Shown here one piece after another: positions 1-7,094 of a stretch of 8,003 bases of DNA (position 1 is the first letter of the stretch; each line of letters starts with the position of its first letter). A program made the position numbers and the translations under genes. Source of the stretch: an uncultured Oscillospiraceae bacterium (lineage in GTDB: Bacteria > Bacillota > Clostridia > Oscillospirales > Oscillospiraceae); contig CAAFEV010000078.1 of assembly GCA_900762005.1 (NCBI GenBank), positions 1 to 8,003 on the forward strand, written 5' to 3'. The notes beneath the pieces are model-generated. The model worked only from the letters and a program-made list of their open reading frames with translations, did not search any database and was not told where the DNA came from.

Positions 1-714
1 AAGACTGGAGTTTTTGAAATTGGTTGTCGCATTGGCGGTGTTGAGGACGATATTCCCCAAAAGAAAGTTCAGATATGAGCTGGTGATGTTGCCAAGCTCG
101 TCCTTTGCACCGACATGACCAATCAGAGAGGTGGCAGCCGGTACGCCGGCAGTATAACCGATTTGACTGATATTGTTGATGTTTGCATCAATGTTTTCTA
201 TAATGCGGTTGATCAGCAAGGGCGCATAGGTCGCCGCAGCGGCATTGTCTACCTGCAAGTTGTTCAGTACTATGCCGCTGATATTCAATGAGCTGTCCGG
301 GTTCGCCGCGTTCGTATAATTGCCCTGTAAACGGCCAACTACCAAAACACCGGAACCGGCAGAATCAGCTAGATGGTTGATGGTACCGCTGAATCTGGCG
401 TTTTCTACGGTGAGCGAGGTTTTGACATCTAACAGCAGACCGGTCTGCACTGCATAGTTCTGAGAAAGCGCATTGGCAATATCAGCCGCCTGCGCAGGCA
501 GGCCAAAGGTCAGCTGATGATTCGCAAAAGTAAAGGTGTTGGTCACATTGGTGCCGGTAAGACTGGTCGGATATATGCAAATACCGGCAGCATTGAGATC
601 GTTTTGCAGCTGGAACGCCGTGCCTGAGCTTTGATTGAAGCCGACAATTTTTTTTCCGGTATATTTCACCAGATGCCACGTCAGTAAATCAGAAATCGTT
701 CCAATCTGTGTCAG
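1..714 (-). repeat. Beta-solenoid module 3 of the giant protein (partial)
   Basis: It opens at residue 1221 with LTQIGTISDLLTWHLVKY, followed by FQLQNDLNAAGI and a NTFTFANHQLTFGL strand, again the same opening plan. The motifs that follow are weak (GVLVVGRL near 1342, TSLIGHV near 1416), so the module is more diverged than the first two, or its strong repeats lie beyond the window edge. Confidence 0.55.
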
Positions 715-3700
715 CGTTGTGGATTGACCGCTGAGCGACGCGATATTGTAATAGTATCGGGTGTTCGGGTTTTTCTCGGCATTGTACCAATCAGTGCCAG
801 GGGCGGCTGCCGGCATAACACCTATGCCTTCGCCGGTCTCAATGCTGACGATGCCGCCGTGCTCCGCTACTTCATCGATTGATAAGTCGGTAATGTTGTT
901 GCCGACAAGCCGGTCTACCCGGTTGATAGCCGGGTTCGTTATCTCGGCTCCGGACAGATTGGCATACGGACACTGCGCAACCAAAAACAGTTCTTGTCCC
1001 ATGCAGGCAACTAATCCGTCGGAACGCATATTGTCTGCGGTGTCGATATGCGTTCCGGTATAGGTGCCATCCATGGAAAAGGTGTTGCTCAGTGTGAGCT
1101 TGCCCTTGACTGAATATAACAGACCGCCAAAGCTGCCTTTGTTCGTGACGTTAACCGTGCCGTTTACCGTGCCGCTAAGCAGCGCATCTACATTGCTCCA
1201 TGAATAACCCAGAAGTCCGCCGACTGTGTTGCTTGCACGAACAGTATTGGACGGCGGTGTGTCCGTCGACGAAGCAAGTCCTGTCATGGTGACGGTGCAG
1301 ATACCGGTGGAATTGATAATTGCCGCAAAGCCGCCGACTCTGGCGTTCTTGCTGCTGCCGATTACTGTGATTTGCGCACCTAAGGTATTGTTCGTGAAGG
1401 AAAAAGCACCGGCGTTCGTTTCGATATTCCCGATAAAGCCGCCGCAAGCCGGTGTGTTTTCCGCTGCGGTTTGCATGGTAATGTCAATCGTCGCTGTGGA
1501 GGTACAGCTGCTGACGGTTAAGTCATTGCCGGAGTAATAACCGAGGAGACCGCCGTAATAACCTCTGCCGTCTTCGGTTTTGTTGCTGTAGGTTCTGGCA
1601 GGGGAGAGGGAAACAGCCGTGCTGCAATCGGTAACGGAGACCGTTCCCGTTGCATAAGAGGCAAGAGCACCGACATACTCATATGCAGTATTGCTGTTGT
1701 CGCAGCGCGCCGCGCCGGTAAAGGCGATGTTCTGCGCCGTTGCGCCGTTGATGGCGGCAAAGAAGCCCAGATATTTATGCGGTGTGTTGGAGATTTCCGT
1801 CTCCTTGCAGAAAACACCGTCGTTGGCGGCAGACACACGGTTGCCAATCGCAAGCGTGACGGTTTTTGTGCCGCCGGTGGTTTGGAGTGTGCCGGTAAAT
1901 GCATCGGTGTTAATGTCGGTACGGGTCAGACTCTCAATGCCGGTGCCGGTCAGGTTCAGGTCGCAGCCCAAGGAAATCGTGCTTGAGAGCAGCGTTTGAT
2001 AATTTGCGGAGGTGATATCCGTTATGCCGCTGAATACGCCCTGGGTGGACAGGGTAATTGCAAGGCGGGCAAAGTCTGAAAGAGAAGCGATTGCCGCAGT
2101 GCCTTTCGTGACTGTGACGGTGTGGTTGGTGCAGGAAATCAGGTTCCCGATGGTGGCGTTGTTGAAAATTTGACCGTAGTTGCCGATGTCATCGCCGTCA
2201 GCGGCAGAGCCGCGGGTCACGGTAAAGCCGCTTTCGCAGTAAATCAGGGCGTTGTTCTGCCACTTTACTACGGTGGCAATGCCTGCGCTGCCGGTAAAGG
2301 TCAGGCTGCCGCTCAGGGAAATGGCACTGCCGGATTCGGCTCTTGCAACGGTGAAGACACCGTTGGAATTATGATCTTTGTGGTTAACTGACTGGCTGAC
2401 AGAGCAGACCAGCACGGCACCTTCGTCTAAGATTGCGAGCAGGCCGGCGGAGTTCACCGTGCTGTTCTCTGTGCTGATGGCAGAAACACGGATGCTCTGT
2501 AATTCACAATAGGTATTTGCGGAAACGCTGCCAATCAGTCCGCCGTAAGCACCTGCTTTCATTCCGGAGGCAAGGGTAGAGGCGGCAATAAAGGCATTGC
2601 CGGTTTGAGAGACGGAAACGGTCTGTGCACGGCTGCCGGTGGTAATGGCACCGAATAAACCGCCGATGTGCAGGTTGTTGTTATCCGCTCTCATGCTGCT
2701 CATGTCAAAGCGGAGGGCAGAGGTAATTGCAGCGGTTGCGCTCAGTGTGAAATCGCCGCTCGTAATGGAGACATCGCCAATCAGTCCGCCTGCTGCGGCG
2801 GTCGCGGTATTGTGGGTGGCGTTCACAGGTACGATTGTCGTGCCGGAGACGGTCATCCAATCGACGAGGGTTATCGCGGAGTTTGCAAGTAAGCTGCCGA
2901 TGGCACCGCCGCAGTGGGTGTCACCGCGAATTTCGCTGTTGGAGACGGTTGCGGCGGTCAGGGTAAGCTCAGTGCAGTCCGCACAGCCGAGGAGGCCGCC
3001 GGCAGCTCTGCCGCCTGCCACGTGAGCCTGACTGACAGAAACCGTGCCGGCAGTCAAGCGGCTGCCGTTTGCTAGCATACCGACCAAGCCGCCGGAGACA
3101 CCGCCGACTGTGCCGGAGATGTAAGCGTTGACTGCGGTCAGCGCGGAAATCGCAATATCATCGGGCGTTTGCGCGGAGGCACCGAACACAAGCGTGCCGT
3201 TTACGGAGCCGACAATTCCGCCGGAATGACCGCCGATGGCGGTGACGGCAGCGGGGAAGGAAAAAGATACGTCAGGTAAATTCAAGAGCAGGGTGCCCTC
3301 GACGGAGCCAATCAGACCGCCCGCGTTGCCCTGTTCGGAGGTAACCGCAGCAGCGGTGCTGAGAGCGGTAAGGGTAAGCGTTACGGTATGGGCACCGCTT
3401 TCAATCGTACCGATCAGCGCGCCGGTATCGCCGTAGTTCTGCGAGGTAGCGGCACTACAGACCACGCTGTTGGCAACGCTCAGTGCAAAATCGCAGGAGG
3501 CTTCCACCCTGCCGAAGAGCAAGCCGGTATCCGACAGATCGGAGGCACTGTGAAAAGCGTTGGACACAGTGCCGTTGATGACAAGGTTGCTTCCAATCGA
3601 CATGGAAGCAGTGGTGGCGAGCAGAACCTGCGCCAGACCGCCGAAGGAGGGGGTAGCCGGCTCTGCGTTGACGGTGCCTGCGCTGATGGTCAGAACACTG

Positions 3701-4374
3701 CCGGCGGTGAATAAATCCGCCGAGGAGGAGAGGTATCGGAAGAGCGCGGCACTGCCGTTTAACTGAAGCGTCGTAGGGAATGAGCTCTGTATGCTTCCGG
3801 CAAAGGGATAGTCGGCACTGCCGATGCCGGGGAAGGTGCTGTCCAACGTAATCGGCAGACCGGAGGAGATGTAGAAAACCATTCCGGCAGTTGAATTCCC
3901 GTTGGCATACTTCGCAAGTGCCAGCAGGCCGTTTGCATCGGAAATTGTGTAGTAGTCGCCGTTTGTGGACAGCTCAATGCCGGCTTGTCCGTCCAGTGAA
4001 GCAATCACTGTCGTGCTGTTGGGATTGTCAGCAGGCGTAGTTTCGGAGAAGGAGCCGGAGGCATAATAGGTGGCTCCGGTGCCGTTGAGCGTCTGCCCGG
4101 CGCGGGTTTGCAAAGCGTCCGGTTTGTCCTGCGTTTCCGGTTCTTCGGTCGGCTCGGGTTCAGTGCCCGGTTCAGTCTCAGGCGCAGTCTCGTCAGGCTG
4201 TTCGGGTGCTTCCGTCGGCTCGCTCACGGTGGTCGGTTCGGCCTCCTCAATCGGTACCGTTTCGCCCTCCGGCTCATAGTGCGCGGCAGCGGAGGGAGAG
4301 ATAAAGAAGGACATGGAGAACGATAAAATCAGAACGAGCGTTATAAGCCGTTGATAGTGTTTTCGTTTTATCAA
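1..4374 (-). CDS. Giant secreted repeat protein, GLUG-like beta-solenoid adhesin candidate (partial, 3' end outside window)
   Basis: The frame is open for 1458 codons from the TTG at 4374 to base 1, and the gene continues beyond the window. Order of parts: signal peptide (1-31), acidic Pro/Glu/Thr spacer (34-86), then three or more modules rich in Ser, Thr, Ala, Gly and Val with few charged residues. Modules 1 and 2 carry GG-[LIFA]-[IVLF]-G motifs every 30-43 residues: at 352, 385, 428, 459, 489, 529, 571, 611 and again at 941, 978, 1052, with degraded copies at 318, 902, 1014 and 1083. This resembles the GLUG repeat found in bacterial surface proteins; between motifs the sequence alternates in a way expected of right-handed parallel beta-helices. 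Nineteen cysteines occur, all after residue 290. No catalytic motif was recognised. An adhesin or extracellular matrix role is inferred. Anchoring (for example an LPXTG, SLH or cell-wall binding domain) cannot be judged because the C-terminus is missing. Confidence 0.93.
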   Translation of the reverse strand, partial: MIKRKHYQRLITLVLILSFSMSFFISPSAAAHYEPEGETVPIEEAEPTTVSEPTEAPEQPDETAPETEPGTEPEPTEEPETQDKPDALQTRAGQTLNGTGATYYASGSFSETTPADNPNSTTVIASLDGQAGIELSTNGDYYTISDANGLLALAKYANGNSTAGMVFYISSGLPITLDSTFPGIGSADYPFAGSIQSSFPTTLQLNGSAALFRYLSSSADLFTAGSVLTISAGTVNAEPATPSFGGLAQVLLATTASMSIGSNLVINGTVSNAFHSASDLSDTGLLFGRVEASCDFALSVANSVVCSAATSQNYGDTGALIGTIESGAHTVTLTLTALSTAAAVTSEQGNAGGLIGSVEGTLLLNLPDVSFSFPAAVTAIGGHSGGIVGSVNGTLVFGASAQTPDDIAISALTAVNAYISGTVGGVSGGLVGMLANGSRLTAGTVSVSQAHVAGGRAAGGLLGCADCTELTLTAATVSNSEIRGDTHCGGAIGSLLANSAITLVDWMTVSGTTIVPVNATHNTATAAAGGLIGDVSITSGDFTLSATAAITSALRFDMSSMRADNNNLHIGGLFGAITTGSRAQTVSVSQTGNAFIAASTLASGMKAGAYGGLIGSVSANTYCELQSIRVSAISTENSTVNSAGLLAILDEGAVLVCSVSQSVNHKDHNSNGVFTVARAESGSAISLSGSLTFTGSAGIATVVKWQNNALIYCESGFTVTRGSAADGDDIGNYGQIFNNATIGNLISCTNHTVTVTKGTAAIASLSDFARLAITLSTQGVFSGITDITSANYQTLLSSTISLGCDLNLTGTGIESLTRTDINTDAFTGTLQTTGGTKTVTLAIGNRVSAANDGVFCKETEISNTPHKYLGFFAAINGATAQNIAFTGAARCDNSNTAYEYVGALASYATGTVSVTDCSTAVSLSPARTYSNKTEDGRGYYGGLLGYYSGNDLTVSSCTSTATIDITMQTAAENTPACGGFIGNIETNAGAFSFTNNTLGAQITVIGSSKNARVGGFAAIINSTGICTVTMTGLASSTDTPPSNTVRASNTVGGLLGYSWSNVDALLSGTVNGTVNVTNKGSFGGLLYSVKGKLTLSNTFSMDGTYTGTHIDTADNMRSDGLVACMGQELFLVAQCPYANLSGAEITNPAINRVDRLVGNNITDLSIDEVAEHGGIVSIETGEGIGVMPAAAPGTDWYNAEKNPNTRYYYNIASLSGQSTTLTQIGTISDLLTWHLVKYTGKKIVGFNQSSGTAFQLQNDLNAAGICIYPTSLTGTNVTNTFTFANHQLTFGLPAQAADIANALSQNYAVQTGLLLDVKTSLTVENARFSGTINHLADSAGSGVLVVGRLQGNYTNAANPDSSLNISGIVLNNLQVDNAAAATYAPLLINRIIENIDANINNISQIGYTAGVPAATSLIGHVGAKDELGNITSSYLNFLLGNIVLNTANATTNFKNSSL
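715..2028 (-). repeat. Beta-solenoid module 2 of the giant protein
   Basis: It opens at residue 783 with GITDITSANYQTLLSS, then a CDLNL strand and AFTGTLQ (825-831), matching the plan of the opening of module 1. GGLLGYY (941), GGFIGNI (978), GGFAAII (1014), GGLLGYS (1052) and GGLLYSV (1083) follow at 31-38-residue spacing, with a weaker GALASYA at 902. A segment without motifs (about 1090-1220), containing ETGEGIGVMPAAAPG and a NTRYYYNI strand, leads to the next module. Confidence 0.7.
2029..3960 (-). repeat. Beta-solenoid module 1 of the giant protein, with eight GGxxG motifs
   Basis: The module opens at residue 139 with a capping-type segment (YYTISDANGLLALAKYA, then a strand, then YPFAGSIQ at about 190-196), the usual opening of GLUG-type repeat proteins. 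It continues with GG-x-x-G motifs at residues 352, 385, 428, 459, 489, 529, 571 and 611 (spacing 33, 43, 31, 30, 40, 42, 40), plus a degraded first copy at 318. Each is followed by a strand and Ser/Thr-rich turns. The last part (about 650-782) lacks clear motifs. Confidence 0.75.
4117..4275 (-). repeat. Acidic Pro/Glu/Thr-rich spacer in the giant protein
   Basis: Residues 34-86 are made mostly of Glu, Pro and Thr in short imperfect units such as EPTE, ETEPGTEPEP and TEEPET. Low complexity and high negative charge suggest a disordered, extended stalk directly after the signal peptide. Such spacers are common in Gram-positive wall proteins, though usually nearer the wall-anchoring end. Confidence 0.85.
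4282..4374 (-). other. Signal peptide of the giant protein
   Basis: Residues 1-31 have a basic start (MIKRKHYQR), a hydrophobic core (LITLVLILSFSMSFFI) and a small-residue end (SPSAAA) suitable for signal peptidase I, with cleavage most likely after A31 or A30. The following residues are acidic and Pro-rich. This indicates Sec-dependent export. Confidence 0.85.
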
Positions 4375-4383
4375 ATTACCACA

Positions 4384-4389
4384 TCCTTT
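4384..4389 (-). promoter_or_regulatory. Ribosome binding site that fixes the TTG start of the giant gene
   Basis: AAAGGA ends 9 bases before a TTG at 4374. The ATG and GTG that lie between the site and the TTG are in frames that stop within three or four codons. The TTG is in frame with the giant reading frame and adds the basic and hydrophobic part of a signal peptide. The first in-frame ATG (4314) has no such site and would cut the signal peptide in half. Confidence 0.85.
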
Positions 4390-4416
4390 CTGCGTGTTTG
4401 AAGTCAAAATTTACCT

Positions 4417-5451
4417 TTACGGGTTAGCGGGTGTATTCAGCGTGACGCGCACCAACGAGCGAACGTCGCTCCACGAGACGGCACTCCAAAAGCCATTCGA
4501 GGTGACGCGGTAGAATGCCAGCGTGAAGTAGCGCAAATCCTCCGTCGGGACGAACGTGATGGAATTCCACTGCTGCAAATTTCCGTCGAGTGTAGTCTGT
4601 GTGCCTTGGGTCAAGGTCAGATTGCTGCCGGGGAAATAGTGCTCGGCTGCCTGCACTGAGGCGGCTGCAAGGATGAGGTCGCTTCGGATATTTGCCTCCA
4701 GCTTTGCCGCGTCCCATGTCAGCGTTACGGTCTGACCTTCCACGGGTGTGCCGTTGGAAAGTACTTCATAGAGGAAACCGGCCATCTGGTCAATGGTATC
4801 AGTCTCTTGAAAGCTGCCTTGTACGGAAAATTCGCGGGAGGACTTGCGAATGGCACCGGCAAGAACCGTTTCCGACATAAAGTCTGGCAGGAAGGGAACC
4901 GCAGCGACACAGATGCCGCACTCGGGAAACAGTCCGGCATTTGCCGGATTGATGGGATTGAAGTCAACGGAAAAAGAGTTCGTTTGCTGCTGCTGCCCGG
5001 TAAGTGTCATATTCTGGGAGACGACGGCAGTGGCAAAGCTCGTGGCAGTAATGCCGTAGGTTTGATTGCCGATGGAGACGGAATAGGTAAACAAATCCTG
5101 AGCCGAGGGTGCTTCCGTAAGCCAGCAATAAATGCGATAAGTGACGTCAAAGGAGTTGCTGTCGCCCGAGGAAGGATCAAAGTTCATAATTTGAATGGTT
5201 TCGCTGTTGGAGCTGGTGTTAATCTGAAAGGAGGCGGCATTGGCGGCATTAGAGGTGGTTGCCAAGACATTGCTGTTAAAATAGTTCTGGCTGCCAATCA
5301 AAATGCCCTTTGTACTGCCCTTGCCGATAAAAGCACCGAACACCGACAGCAGCAGGGAGGTACAGAGCGTGAGCACTGGAAGAATGAACCAGAACAGCTT
5401 GCGAAGCCGCTTTGAAAAACGCTTGCGTTTGAGATACTTTCCTTTGCCCAT
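4417..5451 (-). CDS. Single-pass membrane-anchored surface protein of unknown function (344 residues)
   Basis: The N-terminus is strongly basic (about ten Lys/Arg in the first 18 residues, KYLKRKRFSKRLRK), followed by a hydrophobic segment at about 19-43, so the rest should lie outside the cell. The outer part begins with KGILIGSQNYFNSNVL (about 48-63) and continues with strand-like sequences such as FDVTYRIYCW (101-110), a Gln run (153-156) and a WNSITFVP/YFTLAFYRV C-terminal region. GSQNYFNSN followed by a V-x-Y strand resembles, from memory, uncharacterised Clostridia surface proteins; no function is established. A C-G-I-C pair occurs at 178-181. The long stretch around 255-300 with DAAKLEANIRSDLILAAA is probably helical. 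It is the last small gene before the giant secreted protein, 42 bases upstream of its TTG start, which suggests the two proteins act together, for example in anchoring or assembly (inference). Confidence 0.87.
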   Translation of the reverse strand: MGKGKYLKRKRFSKRLRKLFWFILPVLTLCTSLLLSVFGAFIGKGSTKGILIGSQNYFNSNVLATTSNAANAASFQINTSSNSETIQIMNFDPSSGDSNSFDVTYRIYCWLTEAPSAQDLFTYSVSIGNQTYGITATSFATAVVSQNMTLTGQQQQTNSFSVDFNPINPANAGLFPECGICVAAVPFLPDFMSETVLAGAIRKSSREFSVQGSFQETDTIDQMAGFLYEVLSNGTPVEGQTVTLTWDAAKLEANIRSDLILAAASVQAAEHYFPGSNLTLTQGTQTTLDGNLQQWNSITFVPTEDLRYFTLAFYRVTSNGFWSAVSWSDVRSLVRVTLNTPANP

Positions 5452-5460
5452 GCCGTAGAC

Positions 5461-5467
5461 CCTCCTT
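5461..5467 (-). promoter_or_regulatory. Ribosome binding site that fixes the start of the 344-residue protein
   Basis: AAGGAGG, a near-perfect Shine-Dalgarno sequence, ends 9 bases before the ATG at 5451. The frame is open further upstream to an ATG at 5574, but that start would overlap the previous gene by 79 bases and place a hydrophilic tail before the basic/hydrophobic N-terminus, so 5451 is preferred. Confidence 0.9.
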
Positions 5468-5495
5468 TCTGCTGCGTTTGATTCCGGGGCGTTAA

Positions 5496-6200
5496 TTATC
5501 TGCCCTTCGCGGTTACATAGAGCAAATCCGTCTCTTTGGCATCCATGCCGGAGGCATCGGAGCCGGTTGGCCATTCAATTTCGAGAACATAAAACAGATA
5601 CCGTTTTTCGTCATCCCAGCTTTCGGTCCACGAGCCGGTATAGGTTTCAAACCTTAAGTAAATATTGTCGCGATAAAGCTGATAGCGCGCAACATTGTTC
5701 GCCTGAACAGCACCGCCGTCCAGCTCCTGCTGCGTATAGCCCTTGCCCGTGGTGACGGCAATCGGTGCAAGCGGCGCGGCGGTTTTTTTCTGATAATAAT
5801 AGAACACATTGGGGTCTGCATGGGACTGCACAGGGATTAGGCCCGCAGCACCGGTGTCCGTTGTGCCGACGTATGCGGCAGGGTAGAGGTGAAGTTCCGC
5901 ACCCAGATTGGTGGTGAATGCTACCTCTAAATCAAAGCGTTCCGTAATGCCGGGGCTGCTGGGTGTGACGCTGAACACGATGTTATAGGTGTCACCGAGA
6001 CGCAAGCCGTCCAAATTCAGAATATCCGAGGTGCCTGTTTCGTTGTTGAGGACGCTGATGGTCGGCGGAAGGTCAATTGTTACCGGCTCCGCATAGGCGT
6101 CGCGCTTCGGCATTCCAAACCAGGCAAAGCCGGCGGCAATCACACAAATTAACAGGACTACACAGACGGCAATCAGCAGCGGTTTTCGTTTGTTGTCCAT
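5496..6200 (-). CDS. Single-pass membrane-anchored surface protein of unknown function (234 residues)
   Basis: The protein starts with a short basic stretch (MDNKRK), has one hydrophobic segment at about 8-27, and then an outer domain of about 205 residues. That domain looks beta-rich: an aromatic cluster (VFYYYQKK), several alternating hydrophobic strands (YNIVFSV, YLRFETY) and a C-terminal FYVLEIEW strand followed by KETDLLYVTAKGR. I associate a strand ending in KETD-[LI]-x-Y at the C-terminus with uncharacterised Clostridia surface proteins found beside similar genes, but from memory only. Both cysteines (13, 19) lie in the membrane segment; the outer domain has none, unlike its two neighbours. 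It sits 38 bases after the preceding gene and 44 bases before the next one. A role as a subunit or partner of the neighbouring surface proteins is inferred from position alone. Confidence 0.85.
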   Translation of the reverse strand: MDNKRKPLLIAVCVVLLICVIAAGFAWFGMPKRDAYAEPVTIDLPPTISVLNNETGTSDILNLDGLRLGDTYNIVFSVTPSSPGITERFDLEVAFTTNLGAELHLYPAAYVGTTDTGAAGLIPVQSHADPNVFYYYQKKTAAPLAPIAVTTGKGYTQQELDGGAVQANNVARYQLYRDNIYLRFETYTGSWTESWDDEKRYLFYVLEIEWPTGSDASGMDAKETDLLYVTAKGR

Positions 6201-6206
6201 ACGGCT

Positions 6207-6215
6207 TCACCCCCT
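6207..6215 (-). promoter_or_regulatory. G-rich ribosome binding site for the 234-residue protein
   Basis: AGGGGGTGA lies 6 bases before the ATG at 6200. It matches the consensus AGGAGGTGA with one A-to-G change that can still pair as G-U, so translation initiation should be strong. Confidence 0.75.
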
Positions 6216-6238
6216 CATGGTTCGTTAATGCTTTTTAA

Positions 6239-7075
6239 TTAAGAACCGGCAAAATCGGTTCGGAACCAGATTTCGTTTAAAATATTCGCTAAAAAGGTGT
6301 CGGCTCCGTTATAGCCGTAGGTACGAAGGAAGGATGTATCGTTGAGCGGGTCATAGTCCAGAAACCATTGCGCCGGGTTCGCCTCGATGTGCGTCATCAT
6401 CCGCGCACGGTCTTCTGCGGCAATTGATGAGGCAGCATCCGGCAGCAGTTCCTCGTAGGTTCTTACCCACATCCAGTAAATCGTAACGCACTGCTCCTCC
6501 TGCGCAACGGACGCCTCGGTACAGGCAACCGTAAAGCTCTCGCCCGGCTCCAGCCAGTCGGAATAAACGCCGTTTTCGTAGCGCATGAAGAAGGCAATGT
6601 GGGTTTGCGCCAATTCCATGGCGCGGGCCTGTTCGACAGCGGTGGTGCCGTCGCGGTAAGCGTTGCCGTCCTGTGCCGGCTCGCACATACAGGAAATGCT
6701 GAGGTTATAGGTAGGATTGAGTTTATTTTCGCCATAAACCACATACGCATTATAGGCACCTGCCAGACCGGGGCGCAGAACACCGCCTGCGGGATAGGCA
6801 GAGAAGGAAAGTCGGTTTCCGGTCGTCGTTGTGCTGACATCCGGGCCGCCGGAGGTGCTGCGAATAATCAAATCGTAACTCTCACGAACGTGCAAAGACT
6901 GTCCGGACGCATCGGTATCGCGATTGGTCGCAAACCATGCGAACATATCCTTGGAGCCGATGAAGATTGCCATGACCGCGACAGAAAAGCAGACCGCGAC
7001 GGCAAAGCCACTGTATAAAATTGAAAACCAACCGTCTCGTTCTTCTTTGCTGAGATTCTTAAGCTTTTTCAGCAT
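6239..7075 (-). CDS. Single-pass membrane-anchored surface protein of unknown function (278 residues)
   Basis: No firm family can be named. The N-terminus (about 1-16) is charged, followed by one hydrophobic segment at about 17-40 and then directly by the motif FAWFATN (45-51). A hydrophobic segment followed by (F/Y)AWF-like residues recalls the N-termini of small Firmicute surface proteins processed by SipW-type signal peptidases (TasA/camelysin-like); this is a resemblance only. The remaining ~225 residues are predicted outside the cell and look beta-rich, with Ser/Thr runs (STTTTGN, 81-87), a VTIYWMW strand (197-203) and an acidic helical C-terminal part containing AAEDRARMM. Four cysteines lie outside: a C-x-C pair at 129 and 131, then C185 and C196. 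It follows the c-di-GMP phosphodiesterase by 54 bases and precedes the next membrane protein by 38, so it is probably co-transcribed with both. Confidence 0.85.
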   Translation of the reverse strand: MLKKLKNLSKEERDGWFSILYSGFAVAVCFSVAVMAIFIGSKDMFAWFATNRDTDASGQSLHVRESYDLIIRSTSGGPDVSTTTTGNRLSFSAYPAGGVLRPGLAGAYNAYVVYGENKLNPTYNLSISCMCEPAQDGNAYRDGTTAVEQARAMELAQTHIAFFMRYENGVYSDWLEPGESFTVACTEASVAQEEQCVTIYWMWVRTYEELLPDAASSIAAEDRARMMTHIEANPAQWFLDYDPLNDTSFLRTYGYNGADTFLANILNEIWFRTDFAGS

Positions 7076-7087
7076 CGGCCATTCACG

Positions 7088-7092
7088 CTCCT
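7088..7092 (-). promoter_or_regulatory. Ribosome binding site for the 278-residue protein
   Basis: AGGAG (within GAAAGGAGCG) lies 12 bases before the ATG at 7075, slightly longer than ideal. A nearer ATG at 7082 opens a frame that stops after seven codons, so 7075 is the start that gives the long protein. Confidence 0.7.
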
Positions 7093-7094
7093 TT

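Noticed and set aside
761..3766. Many 60-130 codon open frames on the plus strand and in another minus frame (for example 1518-1904)
   Set aside because: All are inside the continuous 1458-codon minus-strand frame. The repetitive GGN/GCN-rich coding pattern lowers stop frequency in the other frames.
4379..4407. Possible internal promoter before the giant gene (TTGACT at 4402-4407, minus strand)
   Set aside because: At 17-base spacing the -10 position reads ATGTGG, which does not resemble TATAAT and overlaps the ribosome binding site.
4807..5415. 202-codon open frame on the plus strand
   Set aside because: It lies wholly opposite the 344-residue membrane protein, has no convincing ribosome binding site or recognisable domain, and reads as the antisense shadow of that gene's codon pattern.
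5452..5574. Upstream ATG (5574) as the start of the 344-residue protein
   Set aside because: It would overlap the previous gene by 79 bases and add a hydrophilic 41-residue tail, while AAGGAGG sits at ideal distance from the ATG at 5451.
6351..6840. Alternative minus-strand frames of 111 and 125 codons inside the 278-residue gene
   Set aside because: They are Arg/Pro/Ala-rich frame shadows without start signals, while the main frame has a ribosome binding site, a membrane segment and strand-like sequence.
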